This document shows, piece after piece, positions 15,673 through 23,966 of a stretch of 24,175 bases of DNA; within the stretch, counting starts at the first letter, position 1; every line of letters starts with the position of its first letter. This stretch comes from an uncultured Eubacteriales bacterium (GTDB lineage: Bacteria > Bacillota > Clostridia > Lachnospirales > Lachnospiraceae). The translations under genes were made by a program, and so were the position numbers. The notes beneath the pieces are model-generated. The model saw only the letters and a list, made by a program, of their open reading frames with translations, made no database searches and was not told the origin of the DNA. The stretch lies in the NCBI GenBank assembly GCA_900321145.1, contig ONVB01000262.1:1-24175 (forward strand). The letters are read 5' to 3'.

Positions 15673-16561
15673 TGAGATTACAGCTATAATAGACGAGTCG
15701 GCGCGTAAGCTGAAAACAAGCTACGACAACGAAAAGATATTTGATATGTCAAGGGAGGACAAGGTACCGAACCGCGAGACCATCGTGACCATGATAGATG
15801 ATTTAAGGCGCGTTACATTTCCGGGCTTTTTCGGTTCGAGAAACATGACTTACGTGGATAAAGAGAGCTTTGCCGCCACAACCTTGGCCGAGATATATGA
15901 GAAGCTCTATAAGCAGGCAAAAAATGCTTACGCTTATGTGGAAAAGATTGAAGACTGCGCCGAGCTTGACGGAAAGTCCAAGGAGGTTGCGTTAAGGTTC
16001 ATAGAGCGTGTGCCTGCCGTGCAGGAGCTTATTATGAAGGATGTCACTGCAGAGTTCTACGGCGATCCCGCAGCGAAGGACAAGGAGGATATCATATTTT
16101 CATATCCCGGTCTCTACGCGATATTTGTGTACAGGTATGCTCACGAGCTTTACACTCTCGGACTCCCGTATATACCGAGGATCATGACCGAGCAGGCTCA
16201 CAGTCAGACAGGCATTGACATAAATCCGGGTGCGGACATAGGCGAGTTCTTCTGCATAGACCACGGAACCGGAATAGTGATCGGCGAAACTACGGTTATC
16301 GGAAACCATGTGAAGATATATCAGGGCGTGACCTTAGGCGCGCTTTCCACCAGAAAGGGGCAGGCACTCTCAGGAATAAAGCGTCATCCTACCATAGAGG
16401 ACAACGTGGTCATCTACGCAAATGCGACGATTTTGGGCGGGGATACCGTCATAGGAGAGAATTCGGTGATCGCCGGCAACACATTTATCACTTCGACCGT
16501 ACCGAAAAACACAAGGGTGTCTTCAAAGCATCCGGCACTTAAAATGAATGACATGAATTGA
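15662..16561 (+). CDS. epsC: Serine O-acetyltransferase, EpsC type
   Basis: A 299-residue enzyme that makes O-acetyl-L-serine from serine and acetyl-CoA, the first step of cysteine synthesis. An N-terminal helical domain (about 1-180) precedes a left-handed beta-helix of hexapeptide repeats (about 185-290). The active-site region reads CIDHGTGIVIGET (Asp200-His201) and the second conserved histidine lies in KRHPTIED (His242), matching CysE chemistry. The long N-terminal part is typical of EpsC rather than short SrpH-type proteins. No cysteine synthase gene is adjacent. ATG 15662 lies inside the preceding gene; the ribosome binding site is GGAGGAGAG near 15649-15657. The enzyme call is strong; the subtype name is less certain. 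Confidence 0.92.
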   Translation: MKANEITAIIDESARKLKTSYDNEKIFDMSREDKVPNRETIVTMIDDLRRVTFPGFFGSRNMTYVDKESFAATTLAEIYEKLYKQAKNAYAYVEKIEDCAELDGKSKEVALRFIERVPAVQELIMKDVTAEFYGDPAAKDKEDIIFSYPGLYAIFVYRYAHELYTLGLPYIPRIMTEQAHSQTGIDINPGADIGEFFCIDHGTGIVIGETTVIGNHVKIYQGVTLGALSTRKGQALSGIKRHPTIEDNVVIYANATILGGDTVIGENSVIAGNTFITSTVPKNTRVSSKHPALKMNDMN

Positions 16562-16613
16562 TCGGCCATGCAGTCGATCGGCCGGATATGGTTGAGAATA
16601 ATTCTTAAAAGGG

Positions 16614-16642
16614 TTGATTTATAAGGGAAAAAGTCTTATTAT
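16614..16642 (+). promoter_or_regulatory. Promoter of corA
   Basis: -35 TTGATT (16614-16619), a 17-base spacer and -10 TATTAT (16637-16642). Initiation near 16649 leaves a leader of about 40 bases before the start codon, too short for an M-box magnesium riboswitch. Confidence 0.75.
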
Positions 16643-16690
16643 GTACTGTGGCTTTCAAGCCGGATTACAAAGGAAGCAGGGGTGAGAAAA

Positions 16691-17632
16691 ATGATTCAGA
16701 AGTATATCACGGACAACGGAAAACTAAGGCAGGTTGACGAATACATGCCCGGACTATGGATCAATATGGTCGCCCCCACACAGGACGAGAGCGTGGAGAT
16801 AGCCAGAAGATACGGTGTAGACCTGGTGGATGTGAGGGCATCCCTCGATGAGGAGGAGTCATCCCGTGTCGAGGTAAATGATGATTATGTGCTTGTCCTG
16901 TTTGATATTCCCACAACCGAGATAAGGCATGATCAGGAGGCGTATTGCACCATACCTCTCGGTGTTATATGGGCACAGGATGCGATAATCACCGTATGCT
17001 CGGTTGAAACTCCTGCGCTGAAATACTTTATCGTAAACAATGTGCGCGACTTCTCTACAAAGAAGCAGGTGCGCTTTACATATCAGATCCTATACAGGAC
17101 CAGCATGCTGTATCAGTCGGCTCTGCGGACGATAGACAGACAGCGTATAGAGATGGAGGAGAGAATGGGCGGAGCCACAGAGGATTCCGATATCATCAAT
17201 CTTCACGAGCTTGAATCCACGCTTGTCTACTTTGATACGTCGCTGCGCGCCAACCGTATGGTGGTTGACAGACTGACACGCTACAGCGGAGTCAGGAAAT
17301 TCCCGGAGGATCAGGAGCTGCTCGATGATGTGGTGGTCGAGAATCTGCAGGCCATAGAGATGACGCAGATATACCGTGACATCATCAAAGGTACCAGAGA
17401 GCTTATGTCTACCGTGATAGACAACCGACTAAACAACATAATGAAATACCTGACAAGTATCACCATTGTTATGGCGATACCTACCATAATCTCGGGTATG
17501 TACGGAATGAATGTGAACGGCAAGGGAATGCCGCTGTCCGAGACGCCATGGGGCTTCGGGCTCATATGTGCACTCACGCTGTTGATATGCATTCTGGTCT
17601 GGAGGGTACTAAAGAGAAGAAAGATGCTATAG
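16691..17632 (+). CDS. corA: CorA-family divalent cation transporter
   Basis: A membrane channel of the CorA family (Mg2+, possibly Co2+ or another divalent ion), working as a pentamer. It is 313 residues from ATG 16691. A large cytoplasmic domain (1 to about 250) precedes two membrane helices near the C-terminus (about 252-271 and 287-306), with the signature Tyr-Gly-Met-Asn between them (GMN at 272-274). The loop after it reads GMPLSE rather than the MPE common in canonical CorA. A basic tail (KRRK) closes it on the cytoplasmic side. AGGGGTGA (16678-16685) favours ATG 16691; GTG 16682, preceded by AAAGGAAG, would add three residues. Transcription from its own promoter is likely. Confidence 0.92.
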   Translation: MIQKYITDNGKLRQVDEYMPGLWINMVAPTQDESVEIARRYGVDLVDVRASLDEEESSRVEVNDDYVLVLFDIPTTEIRHDQEAYCTIPLGVIWAQDAIITVCSVETPALKYFIVNNVRDFSTKKQVRFTYQILYRTSMLYQSALRTIDRQRIEMEERMGGATEDSDIINLHELESTLVYFDTSLRANRMVVDRLTRYSGVRKFPEDQELLDDVVVENLQAIEMTQIYRDIIKGTRELMSTVIDNRLNNIMKYLTSITIVMAIPTIISGMYGMNVNGKGMPLSETPWGFGLICALTLLICILVWRVLKRRKML

Positions 17633-17637
17633 CAGTA

Positions 17638-17688
17638 TCATTCCGAAAGCGAAGCAGTGTCATTCCGAGGGCGAAGCCCGAGGAATCT
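17638..17688. repeat. REP-like intergenic palindrome, one full and one partial unit
   Basis: The full unit (17660-17688) contains ATTCC-GA-GGGC-GAA-GCCC-GA-GGAAT (17662-17686): two short stems, a GAA loop and a symmetric tandem GA/GA mismatch. A decayed copy, TCATTCCGAAAGCGAAGCAG (17638-17657), lies directly upstream. The pair fills the short gap between corA and leuA. Its form is that of dispersed repeats of the REP kind seen between genes in many genomes. It has no T run, so it is not a standard terminator. Confidence 0.75.
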
Positions 17689-17711
17689 TATAATACAGGA
17701 GGAGCAAAAAC

Positions 17712-19388
17712 ATGAAGAATTACGATAAATACAGAAGAAATTATTACATGCCGCCGGTTCGATCCACCGACTGGGTAAACAAGGAATATATTGACAAAGC
17801 GCCTATCTGGTGCAGTGTAGATTTAAGAGACGGAAACCAGGCCTTAGTCGTACCCATGAGCTTAGACGAGAAGATTGAGTTCTACAAGGAACTTATAAGG
17901 GTAGGTTTTAAGGAGATTGAGATCGGATTCCCTGCTGCGAGCGACACCGAGTACGAGTTCTGCCGCAAGCTGATAGAGGAGAACCTGATCCCGGATGACG
18001 TGACCATACAGGTACTTACACAGGCCAGAGAGCATATCATAAAGAAGACCTTTGAGGCAGTCGCGGGCGCAAACCCGAAGAATGTCATAGTTCATGTATA
18101 TAACTCGACTTCGGTCGCACAGCGCGAGCAGGTGTTCAAGAAGTCGAAGGAAGAGATAAAGCAGATCGCCATAGACGGCGCCGCTCTGCTCAAGAAGCTT
18201 GCGGACGAGGCCGGTGCGGAGTACCGCTTCGAATACTCACCGGAGAGCTTCACGGGTACGGAGCCCGAGTATGCGCTCGAGGTGTGCAATGCCGTGCTCG
18301 ATGTATGGCAGCCGACAGCCGAAAGGAAGGCGATAATCAATCTTCCGGCTACGGTCGAGATGTCCATGCCGCACGTATATGCAAGTCAGATAGAGTACTT
18401 AAGCAAGAATATGAAATATCGTGAAAATGTAGTGCTGTCGCTTCATCCGCATAATGACAGAGGCTGTGGCGTAGCGGACGCGGAGCTCGGACTTCTTGCG
18501 GGTGCCGACAGAATAGAGGGTACACTTTTCGGAAACGGCGAGCGCACGGGAAATGTTGATATAATCACCATTGCGCTTAATATGTATACACACGGAGTGG
18601 ATCCCATACTTGACTTCTCGGATATGCCGAGAATACAGGATGTATATGAGAAGCTTACGGGCATGGAGATATATCCGAGAGAGCCGTACTGCGGACAGCT
18701 TGTCTTCGCGGCATTTTCCGGTTCCCATCAGGATGCTATCGCCAAGGGCATGAAGTGGAGAGAGGAGGATCCGAACCAGATGTGGACTGTTCCGTATCTT
18801 CCGATCAATCCCGAGGATGTGGGCAGAAAGTACGACGGAGATGTCATAAGGATCAACAGCCAGTCCGGAAAGGGCGGCATAGGATACATTTTGGAGACCA
18901 AGTACGGATTTGATCTTCCTCCGAAGATGAGAGAGGACTTAGGATATACCGTGAAGGGCGTATCGGACAGAGAGCACAAGGAGCTTTCGCCGGCAGAGGT
19001 TCTCGATATCCTGAAGGAAACCTATGTGAACAAGACCTCTCCGATAGAGCTTCTGGAGTGTCATTTCAAGCAGATAGACGGTATAGATGCCGAGATCACC
19101 ATAACCGTAAACGGCATGAACAAGGTATATCACGGTCACGGAAACGGAAGACTCGATGCCATAAGCAATGCTATCATGAAGCATTTCGATATAAAGTTCG
19201 ATATAGCCACCTACAGTGAGCACGCTCTTGAGGTGGGATCGAAGTCACAGGCCTGCGCTTATGTGGGCATAGAGGTTGAGGGCGAAAAAGGCATCACCTG
19301 GGGCGCCGGCATCAAGAACGATATCATCGATGCATCCGCGCATGCCCTGATAAGTGCCATAAACCGCACACATATAACCAAGAAATAA
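17712..19388 (+). CDS. leuA: 2-Isopropylmalate synthase
   Basis: The first committed enzyme of leucine synthesis, joining acetyl-CoA and 2-ketoisovalerate to give 2-isopropylmalate. At 558 residues it matches the longer LeuA subfamily of actinobacteria and clostridia. The catalytic TIM barrel shows DLRDGNQAL (residues 37-45), the metal-binding HPHND (245-249) and GNGERTGN (274-281). The C-terminal part (about 430-555) is the allosteric LeuA dimer domain for leucine feedback, with VNGMNKVYHGHGNGRLDAIS. GGAGGAG precedes ATG 17712. The short leader has no T-box or leader peptide, and no other leu genes follow. Confidence 0.95.
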   Translation: MKNYDKYRRNYYMPPVRSTDWVNKEYIDKAPIWCSVDLRDGNQALVVPMSLDEKIEFYKELIRVGFKEIEIGFPAASDTEYEFCRKLIEENLIPDDVTIQVLTQAREHIIKKTFEAVAGANPKNVIVHVYNSTSVAQREQVFKKSKEEIKQIAIDGAALLKKLADEAGAEYRFEYSPESFTGTEPEYALEVCNAVLDVWQPTAERKAIINLPATVEMSMPHVYASQIEYLSKNMKYRENVVLSLHPHNDRGCGVADAELGLLAGADRIEGTLFGNGERTGNVDIITIALNMYTHGVDPILDFSDMPRIQDVYEKLTGMEIYPREPYCGQLVFAAFSGSHQDAIAKGMKWREEDPNQMWTVPYLPINPEDVGRKYDGDVIRINSQSGKGGIGYILETKYGFDLPPKMREDLGYTVKGVSDREHKELSPAEVLDILKETYVNKTSPIELLECHFKQIDGIDAEITITVNGMNKVYHGHGNGRLDAISNAIMKHFDIKFDIATYSEHALEVGSKSQACAYVGIEVEGEKGITWGAGIKNDIIDASAHALISAINRTHITKK

Positions 19389-19417
19389 TTGTGTTAAAGC
19401 ACCAAATATGATAAACT
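19389..19417 (+). promoter_or_regulatory. Weak promoter candidate before the HD-GYP-like gene
   Basis: TTGTGT (19389-19394), a 17-base spacer and TAAACT (19412-19417). The match is only moderate. There is no terminator between leuA and this gene, so read-through from leuA is also possible. Confidence 0.3.
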
Positions 19418-19458
19418 GTATTGGTTGACAGACAGAAAAACCTTGAAGGAGGCCGCGT

Positions 19459-20556
19459 ATGATTTTTGTTAAATCAGAGGACCTGAAATACGGTATGAGG
19501 CTTGCGAAGCCGATATATAACAAGTCTGGAGTTCTTCTTTATGATAGAGACACCAAGCTTACCCTTCAGGGTATAGAGAGTGTCAAGAATTTCGGCTTTT
19601 TGGGACTCTATATACTTGAGCCGGCAGAACCTGCTCCGCCCATGACGGAGGAGGATATAGATTTTGAGAGGTTTCAGACTATGGCAGTCTTCTCCATCAG
19701 AGAGGAGCTTGATTCGATCATAGCCGGGAAGCAGCCGGGCAATCTCAAGAGACTTGTCAGTGCCATAATGACGAATTACGGAAGGCTCGATCACAAGATC
19801 GCATTTACACAGAGTCTCAGAAGTGTTACCGACTATGTATATAAGCACGTGATCAATACTGCCATTTTAAGTGCGCTGATATCGGCGCAGATGAAGCTGG
19901 CACCGGTCGATCAGGAGGAGCTTATCGGAGCGGCGCTGCTCCATGATCTGGGCAAGCTGATGCTTCCGAATAAAGTTCGTGAGAAGTACGACGATTATGA
20001 TACAAACGATCTTATCATAGTCAAGAAGTTCCAAAACGACGGCCTCGGTCTTCTGCGCGCGGAACCGACGATAGATACCGGAGTAAAGCGTATCATAAGT
20101 CAGATGCACAAGCTTGAGTACAGTGACGGCAGGGGTGAGGATATAGGCGTTATCCTAAGAGCGACCAAGATCCTTAAAGTAGCAAATGTATTTGATACCA
20201 TGACCTGTATGAAGCTGTCTCAGCCGATCAAGTCCGAGATAGCGGCAGTTAAGTATCTTCTGTTAAATAAGGACGAGTACGACGAGGAGGTCGTCGGAGC
20301 TCTCATAAAGAGTATCAAGCTCCTCACACCGGGTGTGTGCATAGAGCTCACCAACAAGGAAAAGGGATTGGTAATAGCGGAAAATCCCGAAAATATCCTG
20401 CGGCCGATGGTGCTTGGTTTTTCCACAAACAAGATATATGATCTGAGCAATAACGGCGTCTACAGAAGATATCAGATCGTGGATATAATGAAGACCATGG
20501 ATAACCGAGTCAAGATTGACAAGGAGACGCTCAACGAATACTTAAAGCAGGGTTGA
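19459..20556 (+). CDS. Degenerate HD-GYP family protein
   Basis: A 365-residue cytosolic protein. Its N-terminus, SEDLKYGMRLAKPIYNKSG, is the small domain often found before HD-GYP modules. The HD core follows: His130, His162-Asp163 with Lys166 (LLHDLGKLMLP), His217 and Asp246. Canonical HD-GYP c-di-GMP phosphodiesterases also have an HPxxG histidine, a double HH before Glu, and DGxGYP. Here the HPxxG site reads FQNDG, only one His precedes the KLEYSDGRG segment, and GYP is replaced by GED. Catalysis on c-di-GMP is therefore doubtful; a c-di-GMP sensor or another phosphohydrolase is possible. AAGGAGG precedes ATG 19459. The gene ends at a strong terminator. Confidence 0.82.
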   Translation: MIFVKSEDLKYGMRLAKPIYNKSGVLLYDRDTKLTLQGIESVKNFGFLGLYILEPAEPAPPMTEEDIDFERFQTMAVFSIREELDSIIAGKQPGNLKRLVSAIMTNYGRLDHKIAFTQSLRSVTDYVYKHVINTAILSALISAQMKLAPVDQEELIGAALLHDLGKLMLPNKVREKYDDYDTNDLIIVKKFQNDGLGLLRAEPTIDTGVKRIISQMHKLEYSDGRGEDIGVILRATKILKVANVFDTMTCMKLSQPIKSEIAAVKYLLLNKDEYDEEVVGALIKSIKLLTPGVCIELTNKEKGLVIAENPENILRPMVLGFSTNKIYDLSNNGVYRRYQIVDIMKTMDNRVKIDKETLNEYLKQG

Positions 20557-20572
20557 TAAAGTCTCACGGAAT

Positions 20573-20603
20573 AGGCGATAATCAAAGCGGATTATCGCCT
20601 TTT
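20573..20603 (+). terminator. Intrinsic terminator after the HD-GYP-like gene
   Basis: AGGCGATAATC (20573-20583) and GATTATCGCCT (20590-20600) form a perfect 11-bp stem with an AAAGCG loop. Three further T residues follow. It separates this unit from the coiled-coil operon. Confidence 0.9.
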
Positions 20604-20719
20604 CGCAGTATCCCGATCTATATTTACTACAGCGCACGCCGGAATATTTGCAGGCACAACGCAAAGTACGAGAAAGCGTTCACGATGTTTAATGCAGTGT
20701 AAACGGAGAGGCGAACGAT

Positions 20720-21820
20720 ATGGACGAAACGAAAGACTACCTCGTAGCGGCGTTAGATGAGGTGAAAAGAAAAAATGAAATAAGTACGGCGATAGATGAC
20801 CTGAAGATGAGGAAGCGCAAGCTTTCAAAGAGCCTGTCAACCGAAGAAAGGGCTATGGAAAGCGAGATCGACAACACCGTTAAGAGTCGTCGTTCACAGC
20901 TGATCGGCTCTTATGATTCGCGTATAGACAGCAATCGCGAGAAAAAGCGCAAGGTCGAGACCAAGAGAGCCAAGAAAAAAAGGCAGCTGATGGATGAGCG
21001 CTTCATGGACGAGACGCGACATATCCGTGAGAATAACAGTGATCTTAAGACAGAGATGTCCACTTTGTTAAGAAGAAAACACCTTATGCGGTTTTGCGGG
21101 ACCAAGGGATATTTTTATCTGTTTTCACCGAGCGGCGCGGGTGAAAGTCTTATCATGGTCCTTCTTCTTATCGCTATATTCATAGGGATCCCGACCGTGG
21201 TCATGGAGATCATAAAGCACGCTGTGCTGCTTAAAAAAGCAGATACCAATGTGACGGCATGGTGCGTCGGATGGTTTGCGATAGTTTTTATTGTGTTGCT
21301 TCTCATTTATGTGCTTATCTTTAATACGACAAGGCTCAAGGCTCCGGAAGCCATAAAGGAAGCCAGAGCGATATATGACAAAATAAATGCGAACAACAGG
21401 CAGATGACAGCCATAAGAAATGCCATCGACAAGGATAAGGACGAGAGCGGCTACGAACTTGGCGCCTATGATGAAAAGCTGAGCATGCTTGAGGCCGAAG
21501 CCGAGGAAATAGGAAGAGAAAAGCAGGATGCCATAAGAAGGTTTGATGATGAAACCGCTGGGATCCTGACAGATGAGATAAAACAGAGAAAGCTTCCGGC
21601 TATCGAGAATATGAGGTCGGAGTTGGAGGATATAAATGCCGAGCTTGAAAGGTGCGAGTCCGACCTAGAACAGTCTTTAGGCAGGATACAGGCACAGTAT
21701 GCGACCTATATTGGCGAGGATATGTGCAGGGAAGACCGGCTGACCGATCTTATCTCGATCATGGATGAGGGACAGGCGGCTACAGTATCGCAGGCATTGG
21801 AGTTTTACAGAGGAAATTAG
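20720..21820 (+). CDS. Unrecognised coiled-coil protein with two central membrane segments
   Basis: I do not recognise a family. Of 366 residues, 1-120 are highly charged, largely helical and strongly basic in the middle (KKRKVETKRAKKKRQ near 75-89). Two hydrophobic helices follow (about 143-163 and 182-202), then an acidic coiled coil (about 208-345). Both coils should be on the same side of the membrane, most likely the cytoplasm, given the basic residues next to the membrane. It starts at ATG 20720 after GGAGAGG and is 2 bases from the DUF5711 gene, so it belongs to the same envelope operon. Scaffolding or membrane-shape roles would fit, but nothing shows this. Confidence 0.7.
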   Translation: MDETKDYLVAALDEVKRKNEISTAIDDLKMRKRKLSKSLSTEERAMESEIDNTVKSRRSQLIGSYDSRIDSNREKKRKVETKRAKKKRQLMDERFMDETRHIRENNSDLKTEMSTLLRRKHLMRFCGTKGYFYLFSPSGAGESLIMVLLLIAIFIGIPTVVMEIIKHAVLLKKADTNVTAWCVGWFAIVFIVLLLIYVLIFNTTRLKAPEAIKEARAIYDKINANNRQMTAIRNAIDKDKDESGYELGAYDEKLSMLEAEAEEIGREKQDAIRRFDDETAGILTDEIKQRKLPAIENMRSELEDINAELERCESDLEQSLGRIQAQYATYIGEDMCREDRLTDLISIMDEGQAATVSQALEFYRGN

Positions 21821-21822
21821 TT

Positions 21823-23073
21823 TTGAGACAGAACGTTAATGAACCTGAAGAAATAGAAGATATAAACAGTGACGGAGAGGAAGTAAGGAGGATCAACCCG
21901 CTTCTTTTGCTGATCTTTGTTGTTGCCGTGATCGTGGTCATAGGCATAGTGATGAACCGTTTAAAAACCAGAACCTTCAACGGTTACAAGATCGTGAGCG
22001 AAAATGAGTCAACCTATGACAGCGCTGCCGATTATATAGTTTTCAGTGACAATCTGCTTAAGTATACGACCGAAGGAGTGTCTTATATAAATAAAAACGG
22101 AGATATAGTATGGACTGCCGGTATAGATATGAATATGCCCAAAGCGGTCGCTCGCGGAGACTATGCCGTTGTTGCGGATATGAGAGGCAACTCTGTCTGT
22201 GTGTTTGACAGGGAGGGTGAGGTGTCAAACGAGACCATGCCTTACGAGATCTGTGATGTGGACATAGCCAGGCAGGGTGCTTTTGCGGTTGTTTTAGAGA
22301 GCGACAAGACGAACTATATCAATCTGTATAACAAGCTGGGTGAACCGGTCTATGAGATGCAGACCACTATAGATAAGAGCGGATATCCTTTGGATATAAC
22401 CGTATCCGAGGACGGAAAGAAGCTTTTTACGAGTTATATAAGCGTAGGAGCCGGAGGCATACAGAATCGCCTGGCTGCTTATAACTTTGGCGATGTCGGT
22501 CAAAACAGTAATGCCGACCGTATGGTGGGCGGCTATATGATGGAAGGCGAGACGGTATCAAAGCTTTGCTTTGTGGACAATGATACCGTAGCTGCGTTCG
22601 GAACATCACATATTTTTATATACAGCATGAAGGAGCTTCCGAGTCAGAAAGCCGTTATCGAGCTTGATAAGCCGGTAAGGAGCATTTTTTATGATTCACA
22701 GATGGTCGGGTTTGTTCAGGAGGCACAGGAGCTTACTACGGGGACAGACACGGATGCCGATGCAGCCGGTCATAAGTATAAGATAACTGCGTACAGACTG
22801 AACGGAAACAAGAGCTTCGAACATTATATAGATTTTGATTATGAAAATATATCTGCCTGCAAGGGCGAACTGCTTATCACCGGTGGAAGTGAATGCCTTA
22901 TCTTAAGGGCGAAAGGAAGCGTAAAGTACAGCGGTATACTTGACGGACACATTGTAAGTATGGTCCCGGGTGCCGGAAAGAATGAATATGTTGTGGTTTA
23001 TGATTCGAGCACTGAGCTGATCAGGCTCAAGTCCGGAGCAAATAAGATCACCGAGGAAGAAACGGAAGAGTAA
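21823..23073 (+). CDS. DUF5711 family membrane-anchored beta-propeller-like protein
   Basis: A 416-residue protein with a short cytoplasmic N-terminus, one membrane anchor (about 26-45, LLLLIFVVAVIVVIGIVM) and a large exported domain. The domain shows repeats of short strands with turns such as NKNGDIVW and FDREGEV, as in quinoprotein or WD-like propellers. The overall pattern matches DUF5711 proteins of clostridia, whose function is unknown. It starts at TTG 21823, preceded by AGAGGAA, with no better ATG. It is 2 bases from the upstream gene and shares one base with the CvpA-family gene (TAATG junction), so the three are very likely translated together. Confidence 0.78.
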   Translation: MRQNVNEPEEIEDINSDGEEVRRINPLLLLIFVVAVIVVIGIVMNRLKTRTFNGYKIVSENESTYDSAADYIVFSDNLLKYTTEGVSYINKNGDIVWTAGIDMNMPKAVARGDYAVVADMRGNSVCVFDREGEVSNETMPYEICDVDIARQGAFAVVLESDKTNYINLYNKLGEPVYEMQTTIDKSGYPLDITVSEDGKKLFTSYISVGAGGIQNRLAAYNFGDVGQNSNADRMVGGYMMEGETVSKLCFVDNDTVAAFGTSHIFIYSMKELPSQKAVIELDKPVRSIFYDSQMVGFVQEAQELTTGTDTDADAAGHKYKITAYRLNGNKSFEHYIDFDYENISACKGELLITGGSECLILRAKGSVKYSGILDGHIVSMVPGAGKNEYVVVYDSSTELIRLKSGANKITEEETEE

Positions 23074-23852
23074 TGGTAGCACTGATTTCATTTATAGTAT
23101 TTGCATTGTTCGTATTTTTGGGATATATAAGAGGGTTCGCCAAGATAATCCTGAAATTGGCGGCCTTTTTGCTTGCAATCCTTTTATCCAACCTGCTGGC
23201 CCCTTTAGTAGGTGACCTGATCGTAGAAAATACGCAAGTAGACGATTATATAAAGCAGCAGGTGTATACCCGTCTTGAGGCAGAGGCCGAGCGTACGATA
23301 AAGCAGCAGCTGGATGAGCAGTTTAAGGGATACGGAGTAGATGTCACGACGGAGATGGTCAAGGAAGTGTCCGATCAGGTGAAGAATAACCTGTCGCGAA
23401 GTGAAGAGATAGAAGCTTTGCGTGCTCTTAACATACCCGAGTTCGCAAAGACAGCTCTTATCGAGCACAACAATGACGAGATGAAGAAGGAGATGGGAGT
23501 GGATAATTTCTACGACTATGTGTCATCCTATGTGGCAAGGGTATGTGTCAATGCCATAGCCTACGGCATAACCTGGGTGATGGTCGGCCTTATCCTGCTG
23601 CTTATCTTCTATATTATATCGCTCAGTGTAAAGCTTCCCGTCATACGTACGGTAGATAAGTTTGGCGGTATGGTTTTGGGCGCCGTAGCTGCTGTATTCA
23701 CTCTGTGGGCAGTTTATGCCGTAGCCGAAGTTATGTCGGGAGCTCCTCTTGCGGACTCGATCAATAAGGAGATTGCCGAGAGCTCTGTCCTGTCAGCGTT
23801 CAACAGTGTAAATGTATTTACGAGTATAATCGGTAATATGACTTCCATATAG
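23073..23852 (+). CDS. CvpA family membrane protein
   Basis: A 259-residue membrane protein. The N-terminus, GYIRGFAKIILKLAAFLLAI, is characteristic of the CvpA/colicin V production family. There are four predicted membrane segments (about 2-18, 25-48, 160-187 and 198-221). Between the second and third is a soluble region (about 50-155) with many charged helices, longer than in E. coli CvpA. CvpA proteins have been linked to envelope homeostasis, but their molecular role is unsettled. The start codon overlaps the DUF5711 stop. No clear terminator follows before the next promoter. Confidence 0.85.
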   Translation: MVALISFIVFALFVFLGYIRGFAKIILKLAAFLLAILLSNLLAPLVGDLIVENTQVDDYIKQQVYTRLEAEAERTIKQQLDEQFKGYGVDVTTEMVKEVSDQVKNNLSRSEEIEALRALNIPEFAKTALIEHNNDEMKKEMGVDNFYDYVSSYVARVCVNAIAYGITWVMVGLILLLIFYIISLSVKLPVIRTVDKFGGMVLGAVAAVFTLWAVYAVAEVMSGAPLADSINKEIAESSVLSAFNSVNVFTSIIGNMTSI

Positions 23853-23900
23853 CGATTCTTATATATAGCAGTGGAAAAATGACAGGATTTTGTACCTTCA

Positions 23901-23960
23901 AAAAAAATTAAAAACTTTTTTAAAAAAAGTGTTGACAAGCATATAGTGTTGTGATATATT
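23901..23960 (+). promoter_or_regulatory. Very strong promoter with an A/T-tract UP-like element
   Basis: -35 TTGACA (23932-23937) is a consensus match. A 17-base spacer leads to -10 TATATT (23955-23960). A and T tracts from about 23901 to 23928, including the symmetric ACTTTTTT/AAAAAAGT (23914-23930), sit where an UP element contacts the RNA polymerase alpha subunits. This is the architecture of rRNA promoters. Confidence 0.85.
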
Positions 23961-23966
23961 GTACAA

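Noticed and set aside
16560..16584. GATCG/CGATC hairpin and repeated GATCGGCC after the serine acetyltransferase gene
   Set aside because: Five-base stem and no T run, so not a convincing terminator; two copies of an 8-base word are not enough for a repeat call.
16643..16690. Possible M-box magnesium riboswitch before corA
   Set aside because: The leader is only about 40 bases, far too short for an M-box.
17689..17694. TATAAT just before leuA
   Set aside because: No -35 box lies 16-18 bases upstream (the region is the REP-like repeat), and the transcript would start on top of the leuA ribosome binding site.
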